From Candidatus Limimorpha caballi (GTDB lineage: Bacteria; Bacteroidota; Bacteroidia; Bacteroidales; F082), in NCBI GenBank assembly GCA_018064605.1, contig JAGHUX010000007.1, positions 103,767-167,766 of the forward strand: 64,000 bases of DNA, given 5' to 3'. The notes beneath the pieces are model-generated. The model was not told the DNA's origin, did no database searches, and was given only the letters and a program-made list of their open reading frames with translations. Position numbers and translations under genes: made by a program. Below, one piece after another: positions 53,331 through 62,108 of this stretch (position 1 is its first letter; each line of letters starts with the position of its first letter).

Positions 53331-53345
53331 TTAAAATTTTGAGGT

Positions 53346-53759
53346 ATGGACGACAGAAATATACAGCCGGGCCAAAGGGGTTTTGTTTCAAAACCGCAAG
53401 TTCTTGAAGACACAAAAGTATTGGCTATACTGCTGGATGACCTCCAGCAGTATTATCCACATAAGTATAAATATGGATGGGGCAATGACCTACAGCATAT
53501 AAGCAAGGAACTATTTGAAGCATTCCATGCTTCTCAAATTTTAATAGACTTTTCACAAAGGGTTGTCAAGTTGCAGATTTTTCTGTACAAACTTGACACC
53601 CTTTGCACTTTGCTTGAAATCATCTGCAACAGATGCGCGTTGCCGGATGATAAGATAAATCAGATATATCGGTTGACGGACAAAATCGCAAAGCAAATTA
53701 AAGGACTCAGATCCTATTTCGCTAACTTTGCAAATGGTCAGAACCAGATGAGACGATAA
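53346..53759 (+). CDS. avd: DGR accessory variability determinant (Avd-like)
   Basis: 137 aa. Mostly four long helices (VLAILLDDLQQYY, ISKELFEAFHASQIL, KLQIFLYKLDTLCTLLEIICNRC, IYRLTDKIAKQIKGL), typical of the Avd four-helix bundle that pentamerises and binds reverse transcriptase and template RNA. Its position between target and template repeat is canonical. It appears intact. Confidence 0.82.
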   Translation: MDDRNIQPGQRGFVSKPQVLEDTKVLAILLDDLQQYYPHKYKYGWGNDLQHISKELFEAFHASQILIDFSQRVVKLQIFLYKLDTLCTLLEIICNRCALPDDKINQIYRLTDKIAKQIKGLRSYFANFANGQNQMRR

Positions 53760-53785
53760 GTCGGCATCTGGGAGAACCTTCAATT

Positions 53786-54769
53786 TTGATTGAAAAGGAC
53801 TCCCGACTATCATTTATAGTTAAGACAAACATGGGAGAAAATATCGAGTATTCGGGTAATAATGCGTGGTTACTCAACTTCAACAATGGTAATCAGAACA
53901 ACAATAATAGGTACAATTCGTATTATGTCCGAGCGGTTGCGGCTTCTCAACAAAACGGTGGCGGTTTTGTCCTGACCGATAATCAACGTAATGAACTTGA
54001 ATATAAATACTACTCCCGCTCGATAGATGACAGTTGGATTGTTCATTATGACAAAAACAAGATTCTCAATGATATGCCTCTTATCAGAGAGAAATACAAA
54101 CAATTTGGTCTTGAATTGCATCCAGACAAATATTATTTTCAGCATTATTCCAAAGGAATAAGGATTCTTAATGTCATGCAAAAGCCGGGAAGGACGTATG
54201 TGTCTAACAGACCTATAACAAATTGCTTTAGAAAGATTCATTGGTGGAATTTGCAGGCTCATGAAAATGTCGCTTTCCAACGGCAGAATTGTGAGAAATT
54301 TGCGGCGATAATTAACAGCTATCTCGGACAGCTCAAGAACTTCGATGAGTTCAACACGAGGAAACACATTTGCGAAATGGTTTCGGAGGAATGGTCAAAA
54401 GTCATGTACCCTGACAGGGAGAACTTCTTCAAAATGAATGTTCGCAAAAGATTCAAAACTCGTTCGAGAATTAACAGAAGAATCAAGCACAAGAGACAGC
54501 ATTTAAACAAACTCGTTAAAAATTACATCATGACAACACAGCCAATCAGGTCATTCGGACCGGAAGCCAAAGCAGTGGCGAAAGAAAAAATCAACGATTC
54601 TCAATGGGTCGGACGTGCGAACATTCAGGATTTCACGCAGACAGTCGGTGAAGGCGAGAACCAGACTGAACAAATCGTACACGGGATGAAGCAATGGGTT
54701 GAAAAGCTCTATGACCATGAGCCGACAGCGGTGGAACTTGCAGAACTTGCAGCATACGTTTTTGAGTGA
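53786..54769 (+). pseudogene. N-terminally truncated DGR reverse transcriptase fused in frame to TR
   Basis: An open frame of 327 codons with no ATG at the start; its first ~54 residues are translated TR sequence. From FVLTDNQRNELEYKYYSRSIDD it is the C-terminal palm and thumb of a DGR reverse transcriptase (GLELHPDKYYFQHYSKGIRIL, then RTYVSNRPI). The catalytic box reads SIDD where DGR enzymes have YxDD. Motifs 1-4, including the first catalytic Asp, are missing: about 200 residues are gone between TR and this point. From an internal ATG at 54530 the last 79 residues look like a separate or fused small protein. The enzyme cannot be active. Confidence 0.85.
53855..53945 (+). repeat. DGR template repeat (TR)
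   Basis: 91 bp, rich in AAC/AAT triplets (translation would read NNGNQNNNNRYN). Matches the VR except at 14 adenines and one T. It lies between avd and the reverse transcriptase remnant. Confidence 0.95.
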
Positions 54770-54780
54770 TTTTCTGAGCG

Positions 54781-55191
54781 ATGAAAGAAATTCTCAAAAT
54801 CAAACTTGAACGACTCTGGCTCAAGGAATCATATACGATTGGTAAATTGTATGTTGATGGCAAGTATTTATGTGACACACTGGAAGACAAATTTAGAGAC
54901 CTTTCAAAAGCGAAAAAGGTTTACGGGGAAACCGCGATTCCTGCCGGTGAATATCGAGTGATAATGACTTATTCACCGAAGTTCAGGCGTGAGATGCCGC
55001 TTCTCTTGAATGTACCGCAATTTGAGACCGTCAGAATTCATCCTGGCAACACGGCTGATGACACCGAAGGCTGCATCCTAGTGGGCGAAAACAAAGTGAA
55101 AGGTGGTTTGATAAACTCTCGCATTCATTCAGACAGACTTAATGAAATGATTCAGTCCGCCGACGGCGATGTCATAATTGAAATATCATGA
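54781..55191 (+). CDS. DUF5675 family protein, probable lysis-region enzyme
   Basis: 136 aa. YVDGKYLCDTLEDKFRD, TAIPAGEYRVIMTYSP and PGNTADDTEGCILVGE are the DUF5675 signature; the His-Cys pattern (IRIHPGN...EGCILVG) resembles L,D-transpeptidase-like folds. Found in lysis modules of Bacteroidales phages, so it may act on peptidoglycan. No signal peptide. Confidence 0.75.
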   Translation: MKEILKIKLERLWLKESYTIGKLYVDGKYLCDTLEDKFRDLSKAKKVYGETAIPAGEYRVIMTYSPKFRREMPLLLNVPQFETVRIHPGNTADDTEGCILVGENKVKGGLINSRIHSDRLNEMIQSADGDVIIEIS

Positions 55192-55754
55192 AAGACGCTC
55201 TGAAATACATCGCATATATTGTCATCGCACTCGCTGCGGTGACAATATTCTTGCTGTCTCCATCAAGATGCAGCCGAGATGAAATCGAAATCAAGCATGA
55301 AACAATAGTTGTCAGAGATACAGTTGTCAAGCCGACAACTTGTTATGTCTCAACTCATCAAGTTGATACGTTACTCGTATCACACCTTGACACGACAGTC
55401 ATCCATGACACTGTTTTTGTTTTTGTACCGATCACACAGCATCATTATCATTACCCGGACACGGCTGACATCTGGATAAGCGGCTATAACGCCAAAATTG
55501 ACAGCGCGGCGTTCAATTTCAAGACGGTCTTCAAGACCGAATATGTTACGCGGCTGGAACAAAAAACGTTCGAGTTCGGCGTTGAAGCCGGACTCGGCGC
55601 TACGCTTTACGCGGACAGACTTGTGCCGGAACTCCATCTCGATGCGATATTGGACATCCGGCGACGAGCAAGGCTCAAACTCGGATTCGGCACAAACTAT
55701 GACAACGGCACGAAGCCTTTCATGCACTGCGGAATGGCATTTATAATAAAATAG
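55188..55754 (+). CDS. Membrane-anchored lysis-region protein (DUF6808-like), 188 aa
   Basis: One N-terminal membrane helix (YIAYIVIALAAVTIFLL), then a periplasmic stretch with repeated beta strands (RDTVVKPTTCYV, TTVIHDTVFVFVP), and a C-terminal beta-barrel-like part ending in FIIK. ATGA-coupled to the DUF5675 gene. The layout recalls a spanin or similar envelope protein; the family name is from memory. Confidence 0.6.
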   Translation: MKDALKYIAYIVIALAAVTIFLLSPSRCSRDEIEIKHETIVVRDTVVKPTTCYVSTHQVDTLLVSHLDTTVIHDTVFVFVPITQHHYHYPDTADIWISGYNAKIDSAAFNFKTVFKTEYVTRLEQKTFEFGVEAGLGATLYADRLVPELHLDAILDIRRRARLKLGFGTNYDNGTKPFMHCGMAFIIK

Positions 55755-56978
55755 TCATTTGTTTTTGCAAAACTCTGGAGCATTCTGATAAATTCTTTCA
55801 TTTAATTTCGGATCAAAATGTTTAGTGTAGATGGCTTCCATGGCCAACGATGAATGGTCAAAATGCTGCTGGATGCTGAGTTCATCGACTCCGGCGTGAA
55901 ATAAATCAACCATTCCTGTATCACGATAACTGTATAGCTGCATTTCCTCCGGCAGTTTCAACGCGACACGTACATCGCTCCATATCTTGCGGAACTTGGA
56001 GCCGCACACCTGTTTCTTAGATGGGAGCATTAACTTTGACCTTCCTCCGCCGAAAAGATACCAGTCGGCGGGCTTGCCGGAAATTACTTTGCTGATGTCA
56101 TCTATCAAGTCTTGTGTCAATGTTGCATATCTTTCCTTGTGGTTCTTTGCACTTTCCTTTGTGATGACTATGTGCCTTTTTTCAAGATTGATGTCTCTTA
56201 TCATTATGTTATGAGCCTCATTCGGTCTTATTGCGCTGTTGTAAATCAACTTGCATACAACAAGCATCTGCCTGTTGTTTTCTTTAAGATAATCATATAC
56301 TCTTTGTCTGGTGCTTTCGTCGATAAGGATTCTTTTCTTGTCTTCATTAGGACGTACTTTTATGCTTTCAAACGGATTTTCATTGCAATAGCAATGTTCG
56401 ACACACCATGCGAAAAAAGTCCTCATTGCTTTTAGATTGTTGTTGTAATACCTGTTGCTGAATCCACGATTAAGAACGTAATCCATATATGCAACAGCCT
56501 GTTGGCGCAGGAAGCTGCCGCTTACAAGTTTCTCGCGCTTGGTTTCCCTTATCCAGTCGGCAAACATTTTCGTCAAAGAACTATATGCGATGTATGTGGC
56601 GTGTCTCAGGCTTTTTTCCTTATCTGCAAGATACATTTCTCTGACTTTTAAAATCGGAGTGTAAAGACGTTGGTCTTCGGTCTTGAAGATTGGCATCCAT
56701 CCGTTCATCAATTTATCGTTGATTTCGCAAACTATTCTTTGGGCGTGCCTGATGCCGTCGGATTTACGCTTGTACGCCTTGACAATCTTATTGACATAAG
56801 ATCTTCGGCGTTCCATCGTATCAGTCAACGGGTTGCGAAAATGGTATTCAATAAGAAATCCTTCGGATTTCGTTTCTTTCAGAGTTGCCGGAATGAAATC
56901 AATAACATTGACTTTATGTCTGTGGGTTGCTAATTGCGCTGAATTTTGAATGGGCATTTTTTTTTTGGAAGTTGTCAT
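55755..56978 (-). CDS. int: Tyrosine recombinase integrase of the prophage
   Basis: 407 aa from the ATG at 56978 (MTTSKKKMPI); the frame extends 32 codons further but that part is not conserved-looking. N-terminal SAM-like core-binding domain (~110-210), then the catalytic domain: NSAIRPNEAH (first Arg), ITKESAKN (Lys), LYSYRDTG (Arg; the usual His is Tyr), QQHFDHSS (His) and the nucleophile in EAIYTKH. It faces the prophage end, 110 bp from attR in the tRNA-Val gene. Convergent with and abutting the lysis gene. Confidence 0.9.
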   Translation of the reverse strand: MTTSKKKMPIQNSAQLATHRHKVNVIDFIPATLKETKSEGFLIEYHFRNPLTDTMERRRSYVNKIVKAYKRKSDGIRHAQRIVCEINDKLMNGWMPIFKTEDQRLYTPILKVREMYLADKEKSLRHATYIAYSSLTKMFADWIRETKREKLVSGSFLRQQAVAYMDYVLNRGFSNRYYNNNLKAMRTFFAWCVEHCYCNENPFESIKVRPNEDKKRILIDESTRQRVYDYLKENNRQMLVVCKLIYNSAIRPNEAHNIMIRDINLEKRHIVITKESAKNHKERYATLTQDLIDDISKVISGKPADWYLFGGGRSKLMLPSKKQVCGSKFRKIWSDVRVALKLPEEMQLYSYRDTGMVDLFHAGVDELSIQQHFDHSSLAMEAIYTKHFDPKLNERIYQNAPEFCKNK

Positions 56979-57087
56979 TTTACGACCACTCCAAAAGAAG
57001 ACATTCTGCTTGAATCCTGCCGGAATTTTCCAGAGACTTGTTCTGAAAAATTCTGGCAAGTTTTTGATAACCAATGACTTTTGGTAT

Positions 57088-57119
57088 TCTGTGGGTCGTA
57101 CTGGACTCGAACCAGTGAC
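57088..57119. other. attR, right prophage attachment repeat
   Basis: 32 bp identical to 16878-16909. It forms the 3' part of the tRNA-Val(CAC) gene, so integration rebuilt a working tRNA. Confidence 0.93.
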
Positions 57120-57166
57120 CTCTGCCGTGTGAAGGCAGCGCTCTAAACCAACTGGGCTAACGACCC
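57092..57166 (-). tRNA. tRNA-Val (anticodon CAC), prophage integration target
   Basis: 75 nt. Acceptor GGGTCGT/ACGACCC with discriminator A, D-arm, anticodon stem CTGCC/GGCAG with loop TTCACAC, T-loop TTCGAGT. CCA is not encoded. Its 3' half comes from the prophage. Confidence 0.9.
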
Positions 57167-57180
57167 GTCATCTCTTGTAA

Positions 57181-57203
57181 AAAAAAACGCCGCTCGGCGT
57201 TTC
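57181..57203 (-). terminator. Terminator between the two tRNA genes
   Basis: AACGCC-GCTC-GGCGTT hairpin followed on the minus strand by a run of T, just after the tRNA-Val(GAC) gene. Confidence 0.7.
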
Positions 57204-57207
57204 ATCG

Positions 57208-57282
57208 TGGGGCGAACAAGGATCGAACTTGTGACCTCATGCCTGTCAAGCATGCGCTCTAAACCAACTGAGCTACCGTCCC
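57208..57282 (-). tRNA. tRNA-Val (anticodon GAC)
   Basis: 75 nt. Anticodon stem CATGC/GCATG with loop TTGACAG, T-arm ACAAG-TTCGATC-CTTGT, discriminator A. Acceptor GGGACGG with TCGCCCC has one A-C mismatch at pair 4-69. A minus-strand TACCTTTGC lies 15 bp upstream (complement of 57292-57300). Confidence 0.85.
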
Positions 57283-57376
57283 GATTGCGAGTGCAAAGGT
57301 ACAACAATTTTTTATACGTGTGACATTTTTTGTAATTTTTTTTTGCTTATCTTTGAATTTTCAAAATCATTAAATC

Positions 57377-59611
57377 ATGAGAAGAATTAAATGCTTGCTA
57401 ATCATTGCGTTGATGCTTGTCTTTAATGTGACAACAAACGCACAGGAGAAGAAAAATTTCGAACTTTCCGACATTTATGAGGTGCCGACGTTCCAGACGA
57501 AGGGCGTAAAAGGCATGAATCCGATGCGAAACGGCACCACTTACGGCACCATCGAGAACGGCGAATTCAACATTTATGAGTATAAAACCGGCAAAAAGTC
57601 CGGCACTCTGTTCCGTTTTTCCGAACTGATTCCGGAAGGGCAAAACGAAGCGATCCGCCCTTACAATTACACGCTGAGCGACGATGAGTCGAAGGTGCTG
57701 TTCCTCACAAACGTGAACTACATCTACCGCCACTCGTTCACAGCCGATTATTATGTCTATGACTTGGCTTCAAAAACACTGAAACCGCTTTCGGCAAACG
57801 GAAGCCAGCGCCTCGCCACGTTCTCGCCGGATGCAACGAAAGTCGCTTTCATGCGCGACAACAACCTGTTTATCAAGGATCTCGCTTCTGGAAACGAGAC
57901 GCAGTTCACCGACGACGGCCTCTACAACCATATTATTAATGGTGCTCCCGACTGGGTCTATGAAGAGGAGTTCAGCTTCTCGCTCGGCTATTTCTGGTCG
58001 CCCGACAGCAAGAAAATCGCCTTCTACAAATTCGACGAGTCGAAGGTGAAGGAGTTCCAGATGGAGGAGTTCATCGGCCTCGAACCGGCTTACCCCGACT
58101 GGTACAGCTTCAAATACCCAAAAGCCGGCGACGACAACTCCGTCGTCGAAGTCTATGTCTATGACCTCGAAAGCGGCAAAACGACAAAGATGGACACAGG
58201 GGAGGAGACCGACATCTATCTCCCGAGAATGAAATGGACGAAGAACGAGAATGTCCTTGCAATCCAGAGACTTAACCGCCATCAGAACCATCTCGAAATC
58301 CTCGCCGCCGACGCGACGACGGGTGAGACGCATGTCTTCTACGATGAGACGAACCCTTATTACATCGACATCACCGACGACTGGACTTTTCTCGACGACG
58401 GGAAGTCGTTCCTCATGACAAGCGAGAGGTCGGGTTACAACCACATTTATTTGTGCAGGCTCGACGGCTCCGAAAGCAAGGCCCTCACTTCCGGCGACTG
58501 GGACGTCACAAGGATCTACGGCTTCGACGGCAAGGAGATTTATTTCCAGGCGGCGAAGAACTCCCCGATCGAGCGTCAGATCTACGCCGTGAACATGAAA
58601 GGCTCGATGAGGACTATTATTAATAAGGTAGGGACAAACAACGCCCGTTTCAACAATTCCTTCAAATATCTTATCAACATTAACTCGACGGCGACGCAGC
58701 CTTATCTTTATGAACTTTATACAAATAAAGGAAAACTGATGAGGGTTCTTGAAGACAACCACGAACTTTTGGAAAGACTTAACGCATACAATATCAGCGA
58801 GAAACAATTTATTAAAATCAGCGATCCGGCCTTCACGATGCCCGACGGAAGCACCGTTGAAATCGACGGCTGGCAGATCCTCCCTCCCGATTTCGACGCC
58901 AGCAAGAAATATCCTGTCTTGATTTACGTCTATGGCGGCCCCGGTCACCAGACCGTCATGAACCAGTGGGACCACAGCGACTGGGACTGGATGCAGCTTC
59001 TCGCGCAGCGCGGAATCATCTCGGTGTCTATCAACAACAGAGGCAGCGGGGCGCAAGGGCAGGAGTTCAAGAAAATGACTTACCTTGAGCTCGGGAAATA
59101 CGAGACCGAAGACATGATAACGCTGGCGAAATACATGGCGAAACAGCCGTACGTCAACCCTGACAAGATCGCCATCTACGGCTGGAGCTACGGCGGCTTC
59201 ATGGCTGCCAACGGCATCACCAAGGGCGCCGACGTCATCAGCACCGCGGTCTCCGTCGCGCCGGTGACGAACTGGAGATTCTACGACAACGTATATACCG
59301 AGCGCTACATGCGCACGCCGCAGGAGAACCCGACGGGCTACGACGACAACTCGCCGGTGAGCAACACCGCGCTGATCAAGGGCAACTACCTGCTCTGCCA
59401 CGGCAGCGGCGATGACAATGTTCATTACCAGAACGCGATGGAGCTGATCAAGTCGATGATTGCCAACAACGTGCAGTTCGACCTGATGATTTATCCCAAC
59501 AAGAACCATGGCATCTACGGCGGCTACGAGGAGTTCGGCGACGGCGAATGCAGGATGCACCTGTTCACGAAGATCGACAATTTCCTGTTCAGACATCTGC
59601 TCGAAAAATAA
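57377..59611 (+). CDS. Dipeptidyl peptidase IV-type S9 serine peptidase
   Basis: 744 aa. An N-terminal signal peptide (MRRIKCLLIIALMLVFNVTTNAQ in outline, ~22 residues) is followed by a beta-propeller with the DPP-IV double-Glu loop WVYEEEFSF near 194-202. The catalytic alpha/beta-hydrolase has GWSYGGF (Ser604), GSGDDNVH (Asp679) and NKNHGIYGG (His711). It removes X-Pro dipeptides from peptides in the periplasm or at the surface. -7 TATCTTTGA lies about 23 bp upstream. Intact. Confidence 0.93.
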   Translation: MRRIKCLLIIALMLVFNVTTNAQEKKNFELSDIYEVPTFQTKGVKGMNPMRNGTTYGTIENGEFNIYEYKTGKKSGTLFRFSELIPEGQNEAIRPYNYTLSDDESKVLFLTNVNYIYRHSFTADYYVYDLASKTLKPLSANGSQRLATFSPDATKVAFMRDNNLFIKDLASGNETQFTDDGLYNHIINGAPDWVYEEEFSFSLGYFWSPDSKKIAFYKFDESKVKEFQMEEFIGLEPAYPDWYSFKYPKAGDDNSVVEVYVYDLESGKTTKMDTGEETDIYLPRMKWTKNENVLAIQRLNRHQNHLEILAADATTGETHVFYDETNPYYIDITDDWTFLDDGKSFLMTSERSGYNHIYLCRLDGSESKALTSGDWDVTRIYGFDGKEIYFQAAKNSPIERQIYAVNMKGSMRTIINKVGTNNARFNNSFKYLININSTATQPYLYELYTNKGKLMRVLEDNHELLERLNAYNISEKQFIKISDPAFTMPDGSTVEIDGWQILPPDFDASKKYPVLIYVYGGPGHQTVMNQWDHSDWDWMQLLAQRGIISVSINNRGSGAQGQEFKKMTYLELGKYETEDMITLAKYMAKQPYVNPDKIAIYGWSYGGFMAANGITKGADVISTAVSVAPVTNWRFYDNVYTERYMRTPQENPTGYDDNSPVSNTALIKGNYLLCHGSGDDNVHYQNAMELIKSMIANNVQFDLMIYPNKNHGIYGGYEEFGDGECRMHLFTKIDNFLFRHLLEK

Positions 59612-59624
59612 TTGAAAAATTAAT

Positions 59625-59661
59625 GCGGGTGTAAAGAAAAATGTCGTACTTTTGCACCCGC
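59625..59661 (+). promoter_or_regulatory. rpsU promoter flanked by an inverted repeat
   Basis: -7 TACTTTTGC at 59647-59655. GCGGGTG (59625) and CACCCGC (59655) form an inverted repeat around it, which may also act as the peptidase gene terminator or an operator. Confidence 0.55.
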
Positions 59662-59716
59662 TTAAAATAAGCAAGTTTTTTGGTTTAACAATTAAAAGAA
59701 AGAGAGAGTATTTAAA

Positions 59717-59914
59717 ATGATCATTATTCCTGTAAAAGACGGTGAAAGCATCGACCGCGCCCTGAAGCGCTACAAGAGAAAGTACGAGAAAACCGGTGTT
59801 GTGAAAGAATTACGCAACCGCCAGAAATTCACAAAGCCATCAGTTATCAAACGTGAGGCTCTTCAGAAGGCAATCTACGTACAGAAGCTGCGTCAGGCCG
59901 AAGAGAACATGTAG
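59717..59914 (+). CDS. rpsU: Small ribosomal subunit protein bS21
   Basis: 65 aa, full length. MIIIPVKDGESIDRALKRYK and FTKPSVIKREALQKAIYVQK are typical of Bacteroidetes bS21. It binds 16S rRNA in the small subunit and helps translation initiation. AAAGAAAGAGAGAG precedes the ATG. Monocistronic, with its own promoter and terminator. Confidence 0.95.
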   Translation: MIIIPVKDGESIDRALKRYKRKYEKTGVVKELRNRQKFTKPSVIKREALQKAIYVQKLRQAEENM

Positions 59915-59952
59915 TCGGTGCGCACTTAGTGCAAGAATATTGTCAGAGGAAA

Positions 59953-59990
59953 TTCCGTTCCGGTTCAAAACCGGGGCGGGATTTTTTTTG
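59953..59990 (+). terminator. Terminator of rpsU
   Basis: CCGGTT-CAAA-ACCGG-type hairpin followed by eight T. Confidence 0.75.
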
Positions 59991-60108
59991 ATTGGATTTG
60001 ACAGGTTGTTTGGAGTCTGTATCCGTAGTTGTAAATATTCTATGATACTTAAAAGCGACTATGGAGGGAAACGGGAGGAAAGTTTTTAATCATAATTTTG
60101 AAAATTAT

Positions 60109-61533
60109 TCATATAAACAAGTCGTCCATTGTGATAATGTTTTGAGCCACAGACGAATAGCTGTTGCTTTTAAGGCCAAACGTGCAAAGCATCGTAACCC
60201 AGACAGCATGGCGCATACAGGTTTCTTTTGTGAAAGTTTGAACTCGATGGAGAAGTTTTTCGTATTCGTCTTTGTCGATTTCAAAGGCCGACATGCTGTA
60301 TTTTGCCTCGCAAAGATTCACAATCATGTCGGCGCGTTCGATCACAAGGTCGATTTGCGCTCTGGGTGTATTGTCTTTGCTTCGCCATGAATAGGTCAAA
60401 GTTGAAATGCCGCTGATGCCAAGCCCCTGTTTTATCTGTTCGACATGTTCCATGGCGACACGTTCAAAACTCAGGCCGAGCCACGTGTTGATTCCCGGAG
60501 TATTAATGTGGTGTGACCAATAATTCAGTTCCACATCTGTCTTATTGATGAAAGTCAAGTGAAAAATGCAGAAGAAATCACGCAGTTGGAAAATGCTTTC
60601 GTTCTTTTTTATTTTTTTCTCGCGTACCGGAAGTTTCCTTACGATGTCGCAGCAAACCAATTCGTCCAATTTGTCGCCAAGGTGTCCGTTGTTATTGATT
60701 TTCAGTTTGTCGGCGATTTCCTGACGAGTAAGTCCTTTTTTGCTGTCGCACAGAATTCTGATGATATTCATGTAAATTTTGGGAGATTTGTACAGAGTTG
60801 AAAGCAATCTTTCATATTCCCGGCGCATTTCGCCATTTGTCCCAAAGAACAGTCGGTCGATGTTTTGAACCAAACTTTCGTTTGGATGCAGCAGGCTGAG
60901 GTAATAAGGCACTCCGCCGAAAACCATGTAAGTCTGCAATATCATCAGTCTGTTCCAATGAAAATCATTGGTAATCAGATAGTTTTCCACTTCTTTAAGT
61001 CGGAATGGATGTATGTGCATCTCCTGTGTGATGCGGTCGTGCAGTCCTCCGTGGTCATCGATGACGTTTTTTATCATCCAACTTGTCGCGCTTCCGCAGA
61101 CGATGAGGGTGATGTTGTCGTGGAGTTTTGCCCAGTTGTTCCAGAAATAGCCGATGGCTTGGGCGACATTCGAGTTCTCCGCGTCGAGTGCGGGCAGCTC
61201 ATCAATAAATATGATGCAACGTCCATCGTTTCCCACACGTTTCAGCAAAGCCTTTTTAAGTGAGATGAACGCGTGCATCCAATCTTTTGGTTCATCATCT
61301 AATTGATAACCATAGTCTTCCATCGCATCTTTAAATGCGGTCATTTGATTTTCAAGAGACCCATCGATGACTCCGACCATGCGAAATGCCAGTCTGTCTC
61401 TGTATAGTTGGTCAATCAAGAATGTTTTTCCCACGCGGCGGCGGCCGTATATGGCGATAAATTCAGCCTTGCAGCTGCTTCCCAATTGGTTGAGCAGGGC
61501 AATTTCATTTTCGCGTCCGATGATCTTTCCCAT
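60109..61533 (-). CDS. DUF234-type (archaeal-like) AAA ATPase
   Basis: 474 aa. Walker A YGRRRVGKTFLI near 29-40, Walker B CIIFIDELPALD near 126-137, sensor LIVCGSATSWM near 163, a winged-helix (LTRQEIADKLKINNNG) and a DUF234 C-terminus with PD-(D/E)XK-like residues (AQIDLVIERAD, then LCEAKYS). Cellular role unknown; widespread as mobile ATPases. -7 TATATTTGC is the complement of 61553-61561. Two large palindromes lie directly upstream. Confidence 0.85.
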   Translation of the reverse strand: MGKIIGRENEIALLNQLGSSCKAEFIAIYGRRRVGKTFLIDQLYRDRLAFRMVGVIDGSLENQMTAFKDAMEDYGYQLDDEPKDWMHAFISLKKALLKRVGNDGRCIIFIDELPALDAENSNVAQAIGYFWNNWAKLHDNITLIVCGSATSWMIKNVIDDHGGLHDRITQEMHIHPFRLKEVENYLITNDFHWNRLMILQTYMVFGGVPYYLSLLHPNESLVQNIDRLFFGTNGEMRREYERLLSTLYKSPKIYMNIIRILCDSKKGLTRQEIADKLKINNNGHLGDKLDELVCCDIVRKLPVREKKIKKNESIFQLRDFFCIFHLTFINKTDVELNYWSHHINTPGINTWLGLSFERVAMEHVEQIKQGLGISGISTLTYSWRSKDNTPRAQIDLVIERADMIVNLCEAKYSMSAFEIDKDEYEKLLHRVQTFTKETCMRHAVWVTMLCTFGLKSNSYSSVAQNIITMDDLFI

Positions 61534-61587
61534 TTTATTAATTTTTCAGGCTGCAAATATAATCAATTTCGCCTTACAAAAACATTT

Positions 61588-61682
61588 TTCGGGCGAAATC
61601 GATAGATTTTTATATCGGTTTCGCCCAAAAAGTTGACATTTCGGGCGAAATCGATGATTTTTTATATCGGTTTCGCCCGAAA
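61588..61682. repeat. Two tandem large palindromes upstream of the DUF234 ATPase
   Basis: TTTCGGGCGAAATCGAT...ATATCGGTTTCGCCC occurs twice (61588-61626 and 61639-61682), each an 15-18 bp inverted repeat with a short A/T centre. A half site is at 61567. Right next to the promoter, they look like operators or, if transcribed, leader hairpins. Part of the 680-bp gene-free gap 61534-62213; 61690-62010 shows no other structure. Confidence 0.7.
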
Positions 61683-62014
61683 CATCCAAAAGGCAGTTGC
61701 TGAATGTTCGGAGTTATGTCTGCGGAAAAAAGAAATTTAGAACGGAGATTTATACGCAAATTAAGTTTCGTAATTTTTTTGTCGCTGTTTTGTATTATAA
61801 GACAGGACACAGACAAAATCAAATTTTTCATGAAAAAAGTGGCGGGAAATGTTTTCACAATATTTCCGTGAGTGTTAATTTTGCGGCGTTGAATCATTTT
61901 TTGGACGAAAAAAATTAACAAAAAAGTATGAACAAAAGAAATTATTGCTATTGCCACTTTGAAAAATTAACAAAATGTAGAATAAAAAGAATTGAAATAA
62001 TCTTAAGAGCTTAG

Positions 62015-62108
62015 CTATTGTTCTCGCAAACGAAAATCTGGACAATTTTCGAGGCCGATGAGAATAAATAGCGGGAGTTCACGTATCAAGCGTGAACTTT
62101 TCCTATTT
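62015..62108 (+). ncRNA. Structured leader or small RNA candidate before the 73-codon gene
   Basis: CTATTGTTCTC pairs with GAGAATAAATAG around a CGAAAAT/ATTTTCG hairpin. AAATAG (62066-62071) can pair instead with CTATTT (62103) to extend the AGTTCACG/CGTGAACT hairpin, which runs into TTTT. The two folds exclude each other, a switch- or terminator-like layout. Confidence 0.4.

Larger units (their letters stand above)
16878..57119. mobile_element. Temperate siphovirus-like prophage, about 40.2 kb, integrated in tRNA-Val
   Basis: Exact 32-bp repeats bound a block with integrase, repressor, replication, head, tail, lysis and DGR genes. Head and tail genes all read plus; only repressor-side and integrase genes read minus. 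Three genes look damaged: terminase (amber codon at 32951), DGR reverse transcriptase (N-terminal half lost) and holin (chimeric end). It may be cryptic. The genes that remain would still allow a mobilised or domesticated role. Confidence 0.93.

Noticed and set aside
53786..54769. Group II intron or retron reverse transcriptase
   Set aside because: The TR/VR pair and Avd identify a DGR; no intron domains or msr/msd structure are seen.
56100..56250. Inactive integrase because the HxxR box reads YSYR
   Set aside because: Tyr or other residues at this place occur in Bacteroidetes tyrosine recombinases, and all other catalytic residues are present.
57770..59674. 634-codon open frame on the minus strand opposite the peptidase gene
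   Set aside because: It is the antisense shadow of a well-supported S9 peptidase; the Val/Arg/Asp-rich composition reflects codon bias of the sense gene.
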